Positions 55,801-64,000 of a DNA stretch of 64,000 bases are shown piece by piece. Position 1 is the stretch's first letter, and each line of letters starts with the position of its first letter. The position numbers and the translations under genes were made by a program. Origin of the DNA: CAWCJL01 sp963795775 (GTDB lineage: Bacteria > Acidobacteriota > Terriglobia > Terriglobales > Acidobacteriaceae); NCBI GenBank assembly GCA_963795775.1, contig CAWCJL010000003.1, positions 744,001-808,000 of the forward strand, written 5' to 3'. The notes below the pieces were generated by a model. That model made no database searches. It was not told the DNA's origin and saw only the letters and a program-made list of their open reading frames with translations.

Positions 55801-57117
55801 CTACCGGGCGTGTGCTCCTTCCGCGGCCTGTGACGATGACTTGTACACCTCGCCGCCTTTCATGACGAAGGCCACATGCTGGAGCAGCGTGATGTCGTGC
55901 AGGGGGTCGCCGTTCACCGCGATGATGTCGGCCCACTTGCCGGGCTCGAGCGTGCCCACGCGGTCGCTCCAGTTCATCAGGTCGGCGGCGTTGATGGTGC
56001 CGGTCTGGAGTGCGGCAAGCGGCGTCATGCCGAACTGGTTCACGTAGACATCGAGCTCATGTGCGTTCAGGCCGTGCGGATAGACGGCGGCGTCCGTACC
56101 GAGCGCGACCTTCACGCCGGCTTCGATCGCGTGCTTCGCGTTCTGCTTTTCCACCGCGCTCACGTCGCGCATCTTCTTCGCATAGAACGCGGGCAGGTGG
56201 CCGTTCTGCTGCATCCAGTCGATGAGGTAGGCGGTGGGCACGAAGTAGGTGCCCTGCTTCTTCATCATGGCGATGTCTTCGTCGTTCATGTAGGTGCCGT
56301 GCTCGATCGAGTCCACGCCGGCCTGGCTGGCCCACAGAATCCCCTGCGCGCCGTGCGCGTGCGCGGCGACCTTGCGCCCCAGGCGATGCGCGTCGGCCAC
56401 GATGGCCTGCATTTCTGCCAGCGTGTACTGGCTGGCCTGCGGATCGTCGCCCTTCGACAGCACGCCACCGGTAGCGCCGATCTTGATCAGGTCGGCGCCG
56501 TACTTGATGTTCTCCCTCACCTTGTGCTGGACGGCCTCGACGCCATCGGCCACACCTTCAGCGGTGACGTGGTACTGAAAGGGCAGCAGGTTCTCATCCA
56601 TGTGGCCACCGGTGATGCCGAGCGGCGGTCCGCTGACCTGCATGTGCGGGCCTTCCACCAGCCCTTCGTTGATGGCATCGCGGAGATCGACATCGGCAAA
56701 GCCGTCCGCGCCCACATTGCGCACCGTGGTGAAGCCGGCTTCGAGCGTGACCTTCGCATTGCGAGCGCCGATGAGTGCGCTCTTGGCGACGCTGGTAGAG
56801 AGCTCGTGGTACGGATCGAAGTTGTTGTCCATCGTCAGGTGGGTGTGCACATCGATGAGCCCGGGCAGCACGGTCGCGTTGCGCAGATCGATTTCGCGGT
56901 CGCCGGCCGCGGCGGTCACGCCGGAAGTCGGCGCGATGGAGACGATGCGGTCTCCGGCGACCACGATGGTCTGGTCCGCGGTTTCCTTACCGGTGCGGAC
57001 GTCAAGCAGATGACCGGCGCGGATGAGCGTGCGAGGCTGCGCGGGAGCGGTTTGCGCAAAGGTAAGAGGGAGCGGAGCGAGTAGGAGCGCGCACAGACCG
57101 ATGGTTCTGGAAAGCAT
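55801..57117 (-). CDS. Exported metal-dependent amidohydrolase
   Basis: 438-aa amidohydrolase-superfamily enzyme of the imidazolonepropionase/prolidase-like type. It has a signal peptide (about 1-23, TFAQT), metal motif DVHTHL, the carboxylated-lysine-type LIKIGATGG, AAHAHG, IEHGTYM and the last Asp in LGTDAAV. Related enzymes cleave Xaa-Pro or N-acyl amino acids; the substrate cannot be read here. ATG 57117 gives a signal peptide; a longer frame to 57285 is translated from repeat DNA and is not part of it. Confidence 0.88.
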   Translation of the reverse strand: MLSRTIGLCALLLAPLPLTFAQTAPAQPRTLIRAGHLLDVRTGKETADQTIVVAGDRIVSIAPTSGVTAAAGDREIDLRNATVLPGLIDVHTHLTMDNNFDPYHELSTSVAKSALIGARNAKVTLEAGFTTVRNVGADGFADVDLRDAINEGLVEGPHMQVSGPPLGITGGHMDENLLPFQYHVTAEGVADGVEAVQHKVRENIKYGADLIKIGATGGVLSKGDDPQASQYTLAEMQAIVADAHRLGRKVAAHAHGAQGILWASQAGVDSIEHGTYMNDEDIAMMKKQGTYFVPTAYLIDWMQQNGHLPAFYAKKMRDVSAVEKQNAKHAIEAGVKVALGTDAAVYPHGLNAHELDVYVNQFGMTPLAALQTGTINAADLMNWSDRVGTLEPGKWADIIAVNGDPLHDITLLQHVAFVMKGGEVYKSSSQAAEGAHAR

Positions 57118-57183
57118 AGAAGGCTGAAGACCTCGGAAGGAAGGAAGTAAGAACGCCAGTGTAGCAAGCGGCGCGGCAGTCAG

Positions 57184-57284
57184 TGTCATCTCCGAGCGGA
57201 GCCTGGCAAGGACGAGGGATCTGTTTTTGTTCCGGTGAGGGCAACAGCAGATCCCTCGGCTCACTACGTTCGCTCGGGATGACA
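57184..57284. repeat. Inverted pair of REP-like elements
   Basis: An inverted copy (57184-57223, TGTCAT..GGGATCTG) and a direct copy (57248-57284, CAGATCCCTCGG..GGGATGACA) face each other across 24 bases. They can fold into a long imperfect hairpin. The pair lies upstream of the amidohydrolase start, between it and the Usg-like gene. Confidence 0.75.
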
Positions 57285-57329
57285 CTTTCCGGAGAATCGA
57301 AGCAGTGCGGGCCCTTTTGCAAAGGGCGG

Positions 57330-58436
57330 CTATTGCACCTGACCCTGTGGCCGCAGGCGTCGGAGTTCGAGCGCGCAGGCGACCGCGTTCAATGCGGTGA
57401 GCTTCAGGTTGTCGGCCGCAGCCCAGATCCAGAAGAGCGAATTGGGAGCGACGTCCTCGGTCGCGCTCGATGCCCCCCCAGCAGGACCGCCGGCAGCGCC
57501 GGCCACCGCGGGACGCACGCGGACCAGCACCTCTTCCTGGCCCGCGACGGCGAGGTTGGAGGGAGCGTCGGCGTCAGTCTGCATCACTTCCACATGCTCC
57601 CCGCTGAGCGCGGCGAGCACGTCCTTGGTATCGACCGGCTCAAGGAACTCGACGCCGATGGAAAAGTTGTAGCCGTGGAAGACCGGCGCGTGGATGAGCT
57701 GGATGGGCAGGCGGGGCAGGCTGCCTTCCGCGAGTGCGGCATAATGCGCGCGGATGCGGGCCTCACTCTCCTGCAGACGCAGCTTCCCTTCCTCGCCGCT
57801 CACCGGGGTTAGGTTGAACGCGACCTGCGCGTCGTACATCTCCTTGGGAAGCGGCTGGAAGGACAGCAGGTTGACGGTCTGCTGGTGCAGCTCGTCCATG
57901 GCGGCGCGACCGTATTCCGAAGCGGGTTCGAGCACCGTGGCAAAGGCCGAGCGGATGGCCCCGGCGCGTTGCAGCCGGCCCAGCAGCAGCGCGAGTGTGA
58001 GGGCCGCAGGATGCGCGGGCAGCATGGCCGCGGTGTGCAGGTCCAGCGCCGGGATGGCTCCTCCGCTGGTGCCTTCGCCGCTGCTGCTGTTGCTCTGCAC
58101 CCACGGCGCGCAGATGACGGCACCGGTCTCCTGGTCGAGCGCGCCCGAAAGGTCGATGATGCTCGAACCGGCGCGCGCGGCCGTCTCCCAGTGCTTGCGC
58201 GTGAGTTCCGGCGAGCCGGTGAAGAAGGTGAAGTCGATGCGGTCGAAGGAGGTCGGCGTGATCTCCTGCACAAAGGTGACCTCGTCGCCCACGGCTTCAA
58301 GCTGGCCGATGGCCTCCTGGTCGTCCATGAGGAAGAACTCCGCGGCGGAAAAGGCGGATTCGCCGAGAGCTTCGTTCAGTTCTTTTCCGCGCAGCGAAGC
58401 AGCGCCAACAATTGCGATACGGAAGGGTGCGGGCAT
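57330..58436 (-). CDS. Usg-like aspartate-semialdehyde dehydrogenase homologue lacking the catalytic cysteine
   Basis: 368 aa with the ASADH/ArgC fold. It starts with an N-terminal IAIVGAASLRGKELNEAL NAD(P)-type motif. The C-terminal dimerisation domain has YGRAAMDELHQQTVNLLSFQ, AFNLTP, IHAPVFHGYNFSIGVEFLEP and WIWAAADNLK. The active enzyme has N-C-S/T at the centre; here the place is LPAHPAAL (139-146), with no cysteine. E. coli Usg has the same loss. The likely role is not ASADH catalysis. It lies 9 bases downstream of pssA on the same strand. Confidence 0.8.
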   Translation of the reverse strand: MPAPFRIAIVGAASLRGKELNEALGESAFSAAEFFLMDDQEAIGQLEAVGDEVTFVQEITPTSFDRIDFTFFTGSPELTRKHWETAARAGSSIIDLSGALDQETGAVICAPWVQSNSSSGEGTSGGAIPALDLHTAAMLPAHPAALTLALLLGRLQRAGAIRSAFATVLEPASEYGRAAMDELHQQTVNLLSFQPLPKEMYDAQVAFNLTPVSGEEGKLRLQESEARIRAHYAALAEGSLPRLPIQLIHAPVFHGYNFSIGVEFLEPVDTKDVLAALSGEHVEVMQTDADAPSNLAVAGQEEVLVRVRPAVAGAAGGPAGGASSATEDVAPNSLFWIWAAADNLKLTALNAVACALELRRLRPQGQVQ

Positions 58437-58445
58437 CGGGAGTAG

Positions 58446-59327
58446 CTACCGGCTTTCGTTAGAAGGAGAGGTGGAGCTGCCGGCAAGAACGCCGGCGGGA
58501 GGCGGTGAGGCGGGAAGCCCGGTGGCGCGGAGCCGCTTGCGCCGTCGCTGTGACGAATAGGCGGCGCGTGCTCCGATGCCGGAAAACATGTATGCAAAGC
58601 AGCACAGAAACAGCAGGACATGGGAGAAAGCGACGAGCCCATAGATGAGCACGCCGATGATCACCATGCGCTGAAATGGATGCCGGCCGGCTAGCGTGAT
58701 CTCTTTGCCGCTCCAAAAGCGCCAGGTGCTCACCATCAGGAAGCCGGAGAGCGCTACGACGATCAGCCAGCCTAAGGCTACCCATCCGTTGTGGACGGGA
58801 GCGCCGTAAAACAGGTGCACCACGGAGACCACGACACCGGCGGCGGCCGGGATGGGCATGCCGACAAAGTATTTGCGATCAGGCCGGCCGGGATTCTTGG
58901 GCTTGGGATCATTGCTGATGTTGAAGCGTGCCAGGCGGCTGGCCCCGCACAGCAGAAACAGAAAGCAGAAGAGCGCACCCAGGTCCACCAGCTTCTGCCG
59001 AAGCACGTGATCCATCATCACCGGCAGCATGCGGAAGCCCCAGGTATACGCGAGAATGCTGGGCGCCACGCCGAAAGTGATGATGTCGGCCAGCGAGTCG
59101 AGTTCCTTGCCGAACTCGCTGGTGGTGTTGGTCATGCGTGCGATGCGGCCGTCCAGGGCGTCGAACGGAATCGCGAAGAGGACGGCGAGTGCGGCGTGAT
59201 CGAAGTGCTGCGGTTCCAGCACGGACCCTTGCAGACTTTGCGTGATGGCGTAGTAGCCGGCAGCGATGTTGCCCGCGGTAAACAGCGAGGGCAGGATGTA
59301 CATGCCGCGCCTGGGCCGTCCCTTCAC
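58446..59327 (-). CDS. pssA: CDP-diacylglycerol--serine O-phosphatidyltransferase
   Basis: Membrane enzyme making phosphatidylserine. The CDP-alcohol phosphotransferase motif D-G-x2-A-R-x8-G-x3-D-x3-D is seen as DGRIARMTNTTSEFGKELDSLAD. About six TM segments follow. The GTG at 59327 overlaps the psd stop (GTGA), favouring it over ATG 59303; it gives 293 aa with a Ser/Pro-rich tail. Product and next enzyme, psd, are adjacent, a standard phosphatidylethanolamine operon. Confidence 0.92.
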   Translation of the reverse strand: MKGRPRRGMYILPSLFTAGNIAAGYYAITQSLQGSVLEPQHFDHAALAVLFAIPFDALDGRIARMTNTTSEFGKELDSLADIITFGVAPSILAYTWGFRMLPVMMDHVLRQKLVDLGALFCFLFLLCGASRLARFNISNDPKPKNPGRPDRKYFVGMPIPAAAGVVVSVVHLFYGAPVHNGWVALGWLIVVALSGFLMVSTWRFWSGKEITLAGRHPFQRMVIIGVLIYGLVAFSHVLLFLCCFAYMFSGIGARAAYSSQRRRKRLRATGLPASPPPAGVLAGSSTSPSNESR

Positions 59328-60001
59328 GCGGGCGTCTCCACCGCAGCGGCCGGGATGAGCCGCTCCGGCACGGGCACCTCGATATCCGCCAGAATGCTGG
59401 CGCCGCCCTTGACGCGCTGGCCGCGCTCCACCCGGACATGGGCATCGCCAGGCAGCAGCACATCGCAGCGGGAGCCGAACTTGATCATGCCGACGCGCTC
59501 TCCGCGCTGCAAAAGGGCGCCGGGGTGCGGCCGGAAGACGATGCGGCGCGCCAGCAGGCCGGCAATCAGCTTGAAGACGATGACGCAGCCCTCGCCTTCC
59601 AACGTGACCTGGCACTGCTCGTTTTCTTCGGCCGAAACGGGATTGAGGGCGTTCAGGTATTTGCCCTTTTTATAGACCACGTCGCGCAGCTTGCCGGTGA
59701 TCGGCGCGCGATTGACGTGTACGTCGAACACGTTCAAAAAGATACTGAGGCGGATACGATTCCCTTCCGGGGTGAGGACGCGATCGATCGCGGTCACCTT
59801 GCCGTCAGCCGGAGACACAACCAGGCCTGAGCCCTGCGGAATGGCCCGCTGCGGGTCGCGGAAGAACCAGAGAAAGAAAATGGCAAGGAGCACGGGGATG
59901 GCCGTGAGTACCCAGCCGAAGATCCAATGCGCGGTAAACAGGTGCACCAGCACCGCAACCACGAGAAAGCCGATTCCGTAGAGATATCCGTCGCGAACCA
60001 T
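59324..60001 (-). CDS. psd: Phosphatidylserine decarboxylase proenzyme
   Basis: Makes phosphatidylethanolamine. 225 aa, short (PSD-A) form with two N-terminal TM segments (about 8-25 and 30-48). The self-cleavage site is F-G-S with Ser177 (MIKFGSRCDV), which becomes the pyruvoyl group. SPADGKVT and NVFDVHVNRAP are further family blocks. It overlaps pssA by four bases and precedes it. Confidence 0.93.
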   Translation of the reverse strand: MVRDGYLYGIGFLVVAVLVHLFTAHWIFGWVLTAIPVLLAIFFLWFFRDPQRAIPQGSGLVVSPADGKVTAIDRVLTPEGNRIRLSIFLNVFDVHVNRAPITGKLRDVVYKKGKYLNALNPVSAEENEQCQVTLEGEGCVIVFKLIAGLLARRIVFRPHPGALLQRGERVGMIKFGSRCDVLLPGDAHVRVERGQRVKGGASILADIEVPVPERLIPAAAVETPA

Positions 60002-60049
60002 CGTCAGTTCGTATTATACGAGGGCTCGCGACGGCGCCGGTGTGTGCCC

Positions 60050-60253
60050 TCAGGCAGCGTGCGTTCGACCATGGAGGCCGTTGAGCTGGTCCTTTATGTA
60101 GAGCTTGAGCTTCTTGAGGCGGGTCTCTTCCAGTTGCTCCTCATCGGAGAGATAAGGTTTGCTTTGCAACTGTTCGAGCTGACGACAGTACTGCGCATGC
60201 TGGTCTCTGAGCTGGTTCAACGCTTCCGGCTGGGCACCTGCGGCTGCTTCCAT
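60050..60253 (-). CDS. DUF465 (YdcH-like) small protein
   Basis: 67 residues, MEAAAGAQPEALNQLRDQHAQ, then coiled-coil helix YCRQLEQLQSKPYLSDEEQLEETRLKKLKLYIKDQL, the DUF465 pattern with the SDEEQ.E..RLKK.KL core. Function unknown. GGAGG lies about eight bases before ATG 60253, which fixes the start. It stands upstream of psd, 48 bases away. Confidence 0.85.
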   Translation of the reverse strand: MEAAAGAQPEALNQLRDQHAQYCRQLEQLQSKPYLSDEEQLEETRLKKLKLYIKDQLNGLHGRTHAA

Positions 60254-60425
60254 CGTATAAGACCTCCTTCTCCAATAGTGACGCAGTCGGACTGCGTCGC
60301 GGAGGTCTCCAGCATACTCCGGCGCAACCGTGAATTTGAAGATGGAAGACGCAGATTCTTGGGGAAATCGGGCAGCATTCCCGCGAGTGAGGACGGACGT
60401 GACGGACCCGGTCCGGCGACTCCGC

Positions 60426-60944
60426 TTAATCCGGATCTGCCTCTTCCGGCCCGCTTCCGGTGATCGCAAGTTCCAGCAGGAGGGCGTCTTCGTCGGGATC
60501 GCGGTAGTAGCCGGCGCGGCGTCCGGCAGCCCGGAACCCCGCTGAACGGTACAGCCGGAGAGCCGCGGTATTGGAGGCTCGGACCTCCAGCCGCACGATC
60601 ATGGCCCCCATAGCCCGTGCCCAGTCTAGAACCGCCCCGAGAAGACTGCGCCCGACGCCCTGACCGCGGAAAGCGGGCGCGGTGACGATGAACTCGAGTT
60701 CGCACTCCGCCCACTCCTCGGCGCGGAGAACGCTCGCGGCGGCGAAGCCGGCGAGTGCCCCCGGGACGCCCGTGGCAGCGACGCGGCAGGCCACCCACGC
60801 CGCGCGCCGGTATCCAGCGGAGGCGGCGGGGGCGCCGAGAAACGCGAGCAGGCCGGCATCGCTCCAGGCGGGAGCATGCAGCGTCGAGTGCATGAGCTTC
60901 CGCATGGCCGGGAGGTCGTGTTCGGTAGCAGACCGGAGCACCAT
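60426..60944 (-). CDS. rimI: GNAT acetyltransferase, RimI type
   Basis: Likely ribosomal protein N-terminal acetyltransferase, 172 aa. It shows the acetyl-CoA site FRGQGVGRSLLGAVLDWA (Q/RxxGxG/A), then IVRLEVRASNTAALRLYRSAGFRAAGRRAGYY, the RimI hallmark ending. I start it at ATG 60944; GTG 60962, just after the tsaB stop, is also possible. Its position after tsaB is the usual gene order for this family. It ends with an acidic tail. Confidence 0.88.
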   Translation of the reverse strand: MVLRSATEHDLPAMRKLMHSTLHAPAWSDAGLLAFLGAPAASAGYRRAAWVACRVAATGVPGALAGFAAASVLRAEEWAECELEFIVTAPAFRGQGVGRSLLGAVLDWARAMGAMIVRLEVRASNTAALRLYRSAGFRAAGRRAGYYRDPDEDALLLELAITGSGPEEADPD

Positions 60945-60967
60945 CTCCGGCGAGCGCTCCACGACCC

Positions 60968-61642
60968 CTAACCAGAGATGGCGGGAACGCGGGCGAAGAG
61001 CTCCGCGTCTGTGCGCCGGAGGTAGTTGGCATCCAGCGGCTCCACGTCGTCGAAGTCGCCATCGTGGAAACGTGGCAGGGCGGCCCGGATGGCGGCCACT
61101 GCCGAGGGAGCGGCGCTGAGGTGCGGCGCCAGCGGCGCAAGGCGTTCGGCGACGCGATCTTCGCACACCACGCAGGGCAGGCCATCCGCGACGGCATCGA
61201 TGATCTGGTCTTTGCTGGCCAGCCACTCGCGCACGCAGCTGCCATTGCGGTATTCGCCGGCATAGTATTCGCCACGGGCCGCGTCGAGCACCGCCAGCGC
61301 GGTGGGGAGTCCGGAAACATGGGCGAGCACCGCGAGTCGGGAAATAGCGATGATCGGCAGCGCGGTCACCTCGGCCAGGCCTTTCACCACACTCAGGCCG
61401 ACGCGCACGCCGGTAAAGCTGCCGGGGCCCTTGGTGACGACGATGGCGGCGGTTCCGGGCAGCGCCACCGAGTGCTGATGGAGCATATCGCCGAGGGTGG
61501 CGACCAGTTGCGCGGAATACGACCGGCCAACCAGCCCCTTCTGGCCGAGGACGTCCAGGCGGTCGCCGTGCAATCGCGCCAGTGCGATAGTGCCGCCGCT
61601 GCCGGCTGTGTCGATCCCCAGCATCATCGCGGAATCAGGCAT
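60968..61642 (-). CDS. tsaB: tRNA t6A synthesis protein TsaB
   Basis: ASKHA-fold partner of TsaD in N6-threonylcarbamoyl adenosine formation, 224 aa. The product starts MPDSAMMLGIDTAGSGGTIAL, followed by VTKGPGSFTGVRVGLSVVKGLAE (the GSFTGLR signature), SRLAVLAHVSG and LDAARGEYYAGEY. ATG 61642 overlaps the stop of the epimerase by eight bases. The gene precedes rimI, so the two are probably read together. Confidence 0.92.
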   Translation of the reverse strand: MPDSAMMLGIDTAGSGGTIALARLHGDRLDVLGQKGLVGRSYSAQLVATLGDMLHQHSVALPGTAAIVVTKGPGSFTGVRVGLSVVKGLAEVTALPIIAISRLAVLAHVSGLPTALAVLDAARGEYYAGEYRNGSCVREWLASKDQIIDAVADGLPCVVCEDRVAERLAPLAPHLSAAPSAVAAIRAALPRFHDGDFDDVEPLDANYLRRTDAELFARVPAISG

Positions 61643-62111
61643 GCTGCTGCCTTTCGACCGCTGATGCCTGCACGGCCGGGACGTCCTGGCAGACTTCCAC
61701 CAGCACGCCGCCCGCACTCTTCGGGTGGACAAAGAAGTACAGGTGACCGCCCGCACCTACCTGGATGGAGGGGGAGGCGATCTCCGCTCCTCGCGCGCGG
61801 AGCTGCTCCAGAGTGGCATGGATGTCGTCCACATGGAACGCGATGTGGTGGAGCCCTTCGCCGCGTTTCTGGAGGAACCGGCCCACGGGCGAGTTCTCCC
61901 CAAGCGGCTCAATCAGCTCGATGCGGCTTTCTCCAACGGGCAGCAACGCAGTGCGCACGCCTTCGTGTTCCACCGTTTCTTCATGCGCCACGGTGAGCCC
62001 CAGGGCCTCATAGAATGCCCGCGAAGCGGCGATGCTGCCGACAGCAATCCCGAGGTGGTCAATGCGAAGACCCCGGCTGTCGGAATGTAACCCCGTATTG
62101 TCCAAATCCAT
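61635..62111 (-). CDS. mce: Methylmalonyl-CoA epimerase
   Basis: VOC-fold metalloenzyme converting (S)- to (R)-methylmalonyl-CoA, 158 aa. Motifs: LRIDHLGIAVGSIAASRAFYE (metal His), IELIEPLGENSPVGRFLQKRGEGLHHIAFHVDDI and the C-terminal GVLVEVCQ (metal Glu). meaB lies 14 bases upstream, so the two serve propionate/methylmalonyl metabolism. The mutase gene itself is not in the window. The symbol follows common usage. Confidence 0.9.
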   Translation of the reverse strand: MDLDNTGLHSDSRGLRIDHLGIAVGSIAASRAFYEALGLTVAHEETVEHEGVRTALLPVGESRIELIEPLGENSPVGRFLQKRGEGLHHIAFHVDDIHATLEQLRARGAEIASPSIQVGAGGHLYFFVHPKSAGGVLVEVCQDVPAVQASAVERQQHA

Positions 62112-62125
62112 AATTGCGCTTGCTC

Positions 62126-63169
62126 CTACACTCCTGAAGCGTTGTTTTGCAACAAACTCTGCACCAGTTCCGGCACCAGGCGGAAAGGGTCTTCCTGCCG
62201 GGCGGCGACGCGAACGGCGACCTCCGCGAGCTGGTCTTCGCTGAGGCCGTGCGAGCGAGCGCCGCGCAGCAATTCCTGCCGCACCATGTCGGTCAGGCGC
62301 ATGCGCCAATGGGCCTGCTGGCGCGCCGCCCATTCGCCACCCTTGCGCAGCCAGGCGTGGAAATCCGCGATAGTGGCGGCCAAAGCTTCGACCCCCTGTC
62401 CGGTGGAACCGACGGTGCGCACGATGGGCGGAATCCAGCCGCCATGGCGCGAGGCCAGCGACTGCATCGCCTTCAGCTCTTTTTCAACGCGGTCTGCGCC
62501 TTCGCGGTCGCTCTTGTTGATAACGAAAAGATCGGCAATCTCGAGGATACCGGCCTTGATGCTTTGCACGTCATCCCCCATACCGGGTACGAGCACGACG
62601 ACGGTGATATCGGCCAGGCGTACGATGTCGATCTCGTCCTGGCCGACGCCGACGGTTTCAATCAGGATGCGGTCTTTGCCACTCGCCTCCACCACGGTGG
62701 CAACATCGGCGGTGGTACGGGCCAGGCCGCCCAGCGCCCCGCGCGTGGCCATGCTGCGGGTGTACACACCGGGGTCGGCGTGGTGCCGCTCCATGCGAAT
62801 GCGGTCGCCCAGGATAGCGCCGCCGGTGTAGGGGCTGGTGGGATCGACCGCGATAATGCCGACGGTATTTGCCGCACCGCGATACACGCGCGCAAGCTGG
62901 TCCACCAGAGTGCTTTTGCCTGCGCCGGGTGCTCCGGTGATGCCGATGGTGAGCGCGTCGGCACCGGCGCGATAGCAGGCGGAGAGTACGCCTTGCGCGG
63001 CAGGCGCTTCATTTTCAATCAGCGAAATGGCGCGCGAAAGGGCGCGGACATCTCCGGAGCGGAGCCGCTCCACAAGCGCGGCGACCTCCGGGGACAAGGA
63101 GCCCAAGGGTGCGCCGGCCCCGGTCTTTGAAGAGTCGGGTGTGCCGGTTTGTAACGGACTGCGGAGCAT
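62126..63169 (-). CDS. meaB: Methylmalonyl-CoA mutase-associated GTPase MeaB
   Basis: G3E-family GTPase chaperone that protects and reloads the B12-dependent mutase, 347 aa. Walker A is GITGAPGAGKST (about 77-87). It has IIAVDPTSPYTGGAILGDRIRM, ILIETVGVGQDE, and NKSD as the G4 motif. It precedes the epimerase gene on the same strand. An alternative name is ArgK. Confidence 0.93.
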   Translation of the reverse strand: MLRSPLQTGTPDSSKTGAGAPLGSLSPEVAALVERLRSGDVRALSRAISLIENEAPAAQGVLSACYRAGADALTIGITGAPGAGKSTLVDQLARVYRGAANTVGIIAVDPTSPYTGGAILGDRIRMERHHADPGVYTRSMATRGALGGLARTTADVATVVEASGKDRILIETVGVGQDEIDIVRLADITVVVLVPGMGDDVQSIKAGILEIADLFVINKSDREGADRVEKELKAMQSLASRHGGWIPPIVRTVGSTGQGVEALAATIADFHAWLRKGGEWAARQQAHWRMRLTDMVRQELLRGARSHGLSEDQLAEVAVRVAARQEDPFRLVPELVQSLLQNNASGV

Positions 63170-63279
63170 GAAGAGGGACGGGACGGCACAAGTGTATCAG
63201 CAGCGGGGATTTAGTCCAGCACTTCTTCAGGGCTGGAGCGGTCGTGTCGCGTGAAAGCGATCAGACTTATTGCGCCAAT

Positions 63280-64000
63280 CTATTGCGCCAGGACGGCAGT
63301 CGCCTCCGATTCGCGGCGCGAGGCGGAGAGCCGGCGCAGCAGATAGCGGCGCGCCGGCACCTCGAAGAGGTAGTAGCTCACCACGCTCAAGCCGATAGCG
63401 ATCAGGAGGAAAAGCAGGTACGTTTCGTGCGTGACGGGCAGGTGAGCGCGGGCGAACATCCAGGTCCACACGGGCACATGCAACAAGTAGAGTCCATAGC
63501 TCGCCTCCCCCAGCACCACCAGCCACTTCACCGAGAAGACGCGCTCGATGAAGTGATTGCCGGCAGCGAAAGCGAGAATCAGCGGAGCGAAGATGGGCAG
63601 CAGAAGCAGGTTGGGAAAAACAATGAGCGGCAGGTGCGCGGAGCCGAGAGCGCATGCAACAAATATAGCTGCGGTTACAATCGCAAGCATGGGCGCGCCC
63701 TGGCGCAGTCGCCGTTGCCGCGCCGGGTCGGCGGCGATCCACAGATGTACCCTCGCCAGCACGATGCCGCCCGCAAACAGGTACATCGCCCACAGCGGCC
63801 CCATATGCGCGAAGGGGTTCAGGCGTCCGGCGAAGGAACAGAGCCACTCGCCGAGATACCAGGCCACCGCCACGGCAACCGCGTAGCGCATACGCATGCG
63901 CCACAGCCATAGCCCAAGCCAGGGGAATGCGAGATAGAAGACTGCTTCGACCGAGATGGACCAGTTGGGAAAATCCAACCCATGCAGGCGGGGAAACCAT
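63280..64000 (-). CDS. Acyltransferase 3 (OafA/YrhL-like), N-terminal part beyond the right edge
   Basis: Membrane O-acyltransferase. At the right edge the frame is open and reads FPRLHGLDFPNWSISVEAVFYLAFP. The WSxSVE block is typical of mid-protein in this family, so the first third, including the conserved catalytic His, is missing from the window. About six TM segments follow, with LGEASYGLYLLHVPVW and the C-terminal FEVPARRYLLRRL typical for the end. Substrate, a surface sugar or lipid, is unknown. Confidence 0.85.
   Translation of the reverse strand, partial: WFPRLHGLDFPNWSISVEAVFYLAFPWLGLWLWRMRMRYAVAVAVAWYLGEWLCSFAGRLNPFAHMGPLWAMYLFAGGIVLARVHLWIAADPARQRRLRQGAPMLAIVTAAIFVACALGSAHLPLIVFPNLLLLPIFAPLILAFAAGNHFIERVFSVKWLVVLGEASYGLYLLHVPVWTWMFARAHLPVTHETYLLFLLIAIGLSVVSYYLFEVPARRYLLRRLSASRRESEATAVLAQ

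Overview
The window looks like a chromosomal segment of an acidobacterium, probably class Terriglobia. The evidence is high GC, an Oar-like TonB-dependent receptor with an N-terminal carboxypeptidase-regulatory domain, an ASPIC/UnbV protein, a winged-helix/TPR membrane regulator, a two-haem reaction-centre-type cytochrome and frequent GTG starts. This taxonomic call is inference from gene content; there is no rRNA here.

Layout. 0-4 kb: the start of a secreted protein, then a compact plus-strand run ygfZ, DUF1844, PhnP-like hydrolase, ribF. 4-8 kb: a class A penicillin-binding protein (frameshifted), an S41-family protein that has lost its catalytic dyad, and tRNA-Met(CAT). 8-13 kb: surface-sugar genes kdsB, manC and a phosphohexomutase with an aminotransferase, facing coaD. 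13-24 kb: recA, an orphan HicB-like protein, a cytochrome, guaA, leuS, endonuclease IV and a GlcNAc-kinase-like protein. 24-30 kb: a repeat-rich spacer, then the TonB-dependent receptor and the ASPIC/UnbV protein. 30-34.6 kb: a wHTH-TPR regulator divergent from a small HTH-like gene and a HAF-repeat secreted protein. 34.9-42.5 kb: a galactose (Leloir) locus of galM, galK, galT, two FG-GAP secreted paralogues and a LacI-type regulator, with two TGTAA-N4-TTACA operator candidates. 42.6-47 kb: membrane proteins, a rhomboid protease and a large sensor in which an RsbQ/KAI2-like hydrolase is fused to PAS and histidine kinase domains. 47-64 kb: purH, a TPR protein, dgt, an SDR, an amidohydrolase, an Usg-like protein, pssA-psd, rimI-tsaB, methylmalonyl-CoA epimerase-meaB, and an acyltransferase running off the right edge.

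Six genes carry seven frameshifts, and every one has the sense of a single extra base. Six of the seven lie between 35.4 and 46.1 kb; none is in the clearly essential genes. This is either homopolymer sequencing error or real decay of the galactose locus and the neighbouring sensor. Three families of intergenic repeats are present: AAAGTCC hairpins, a REP-like element ending in CGGGATGACA, and a G-rich heptamer/octamer array.

The most interesting system is the hydrolase-PAS-kinase fusion at 44.7-47.0 kb. It joins on one chain two parts that work as separate partners in the Bacillus RsbQ-RsbP stress pathway.
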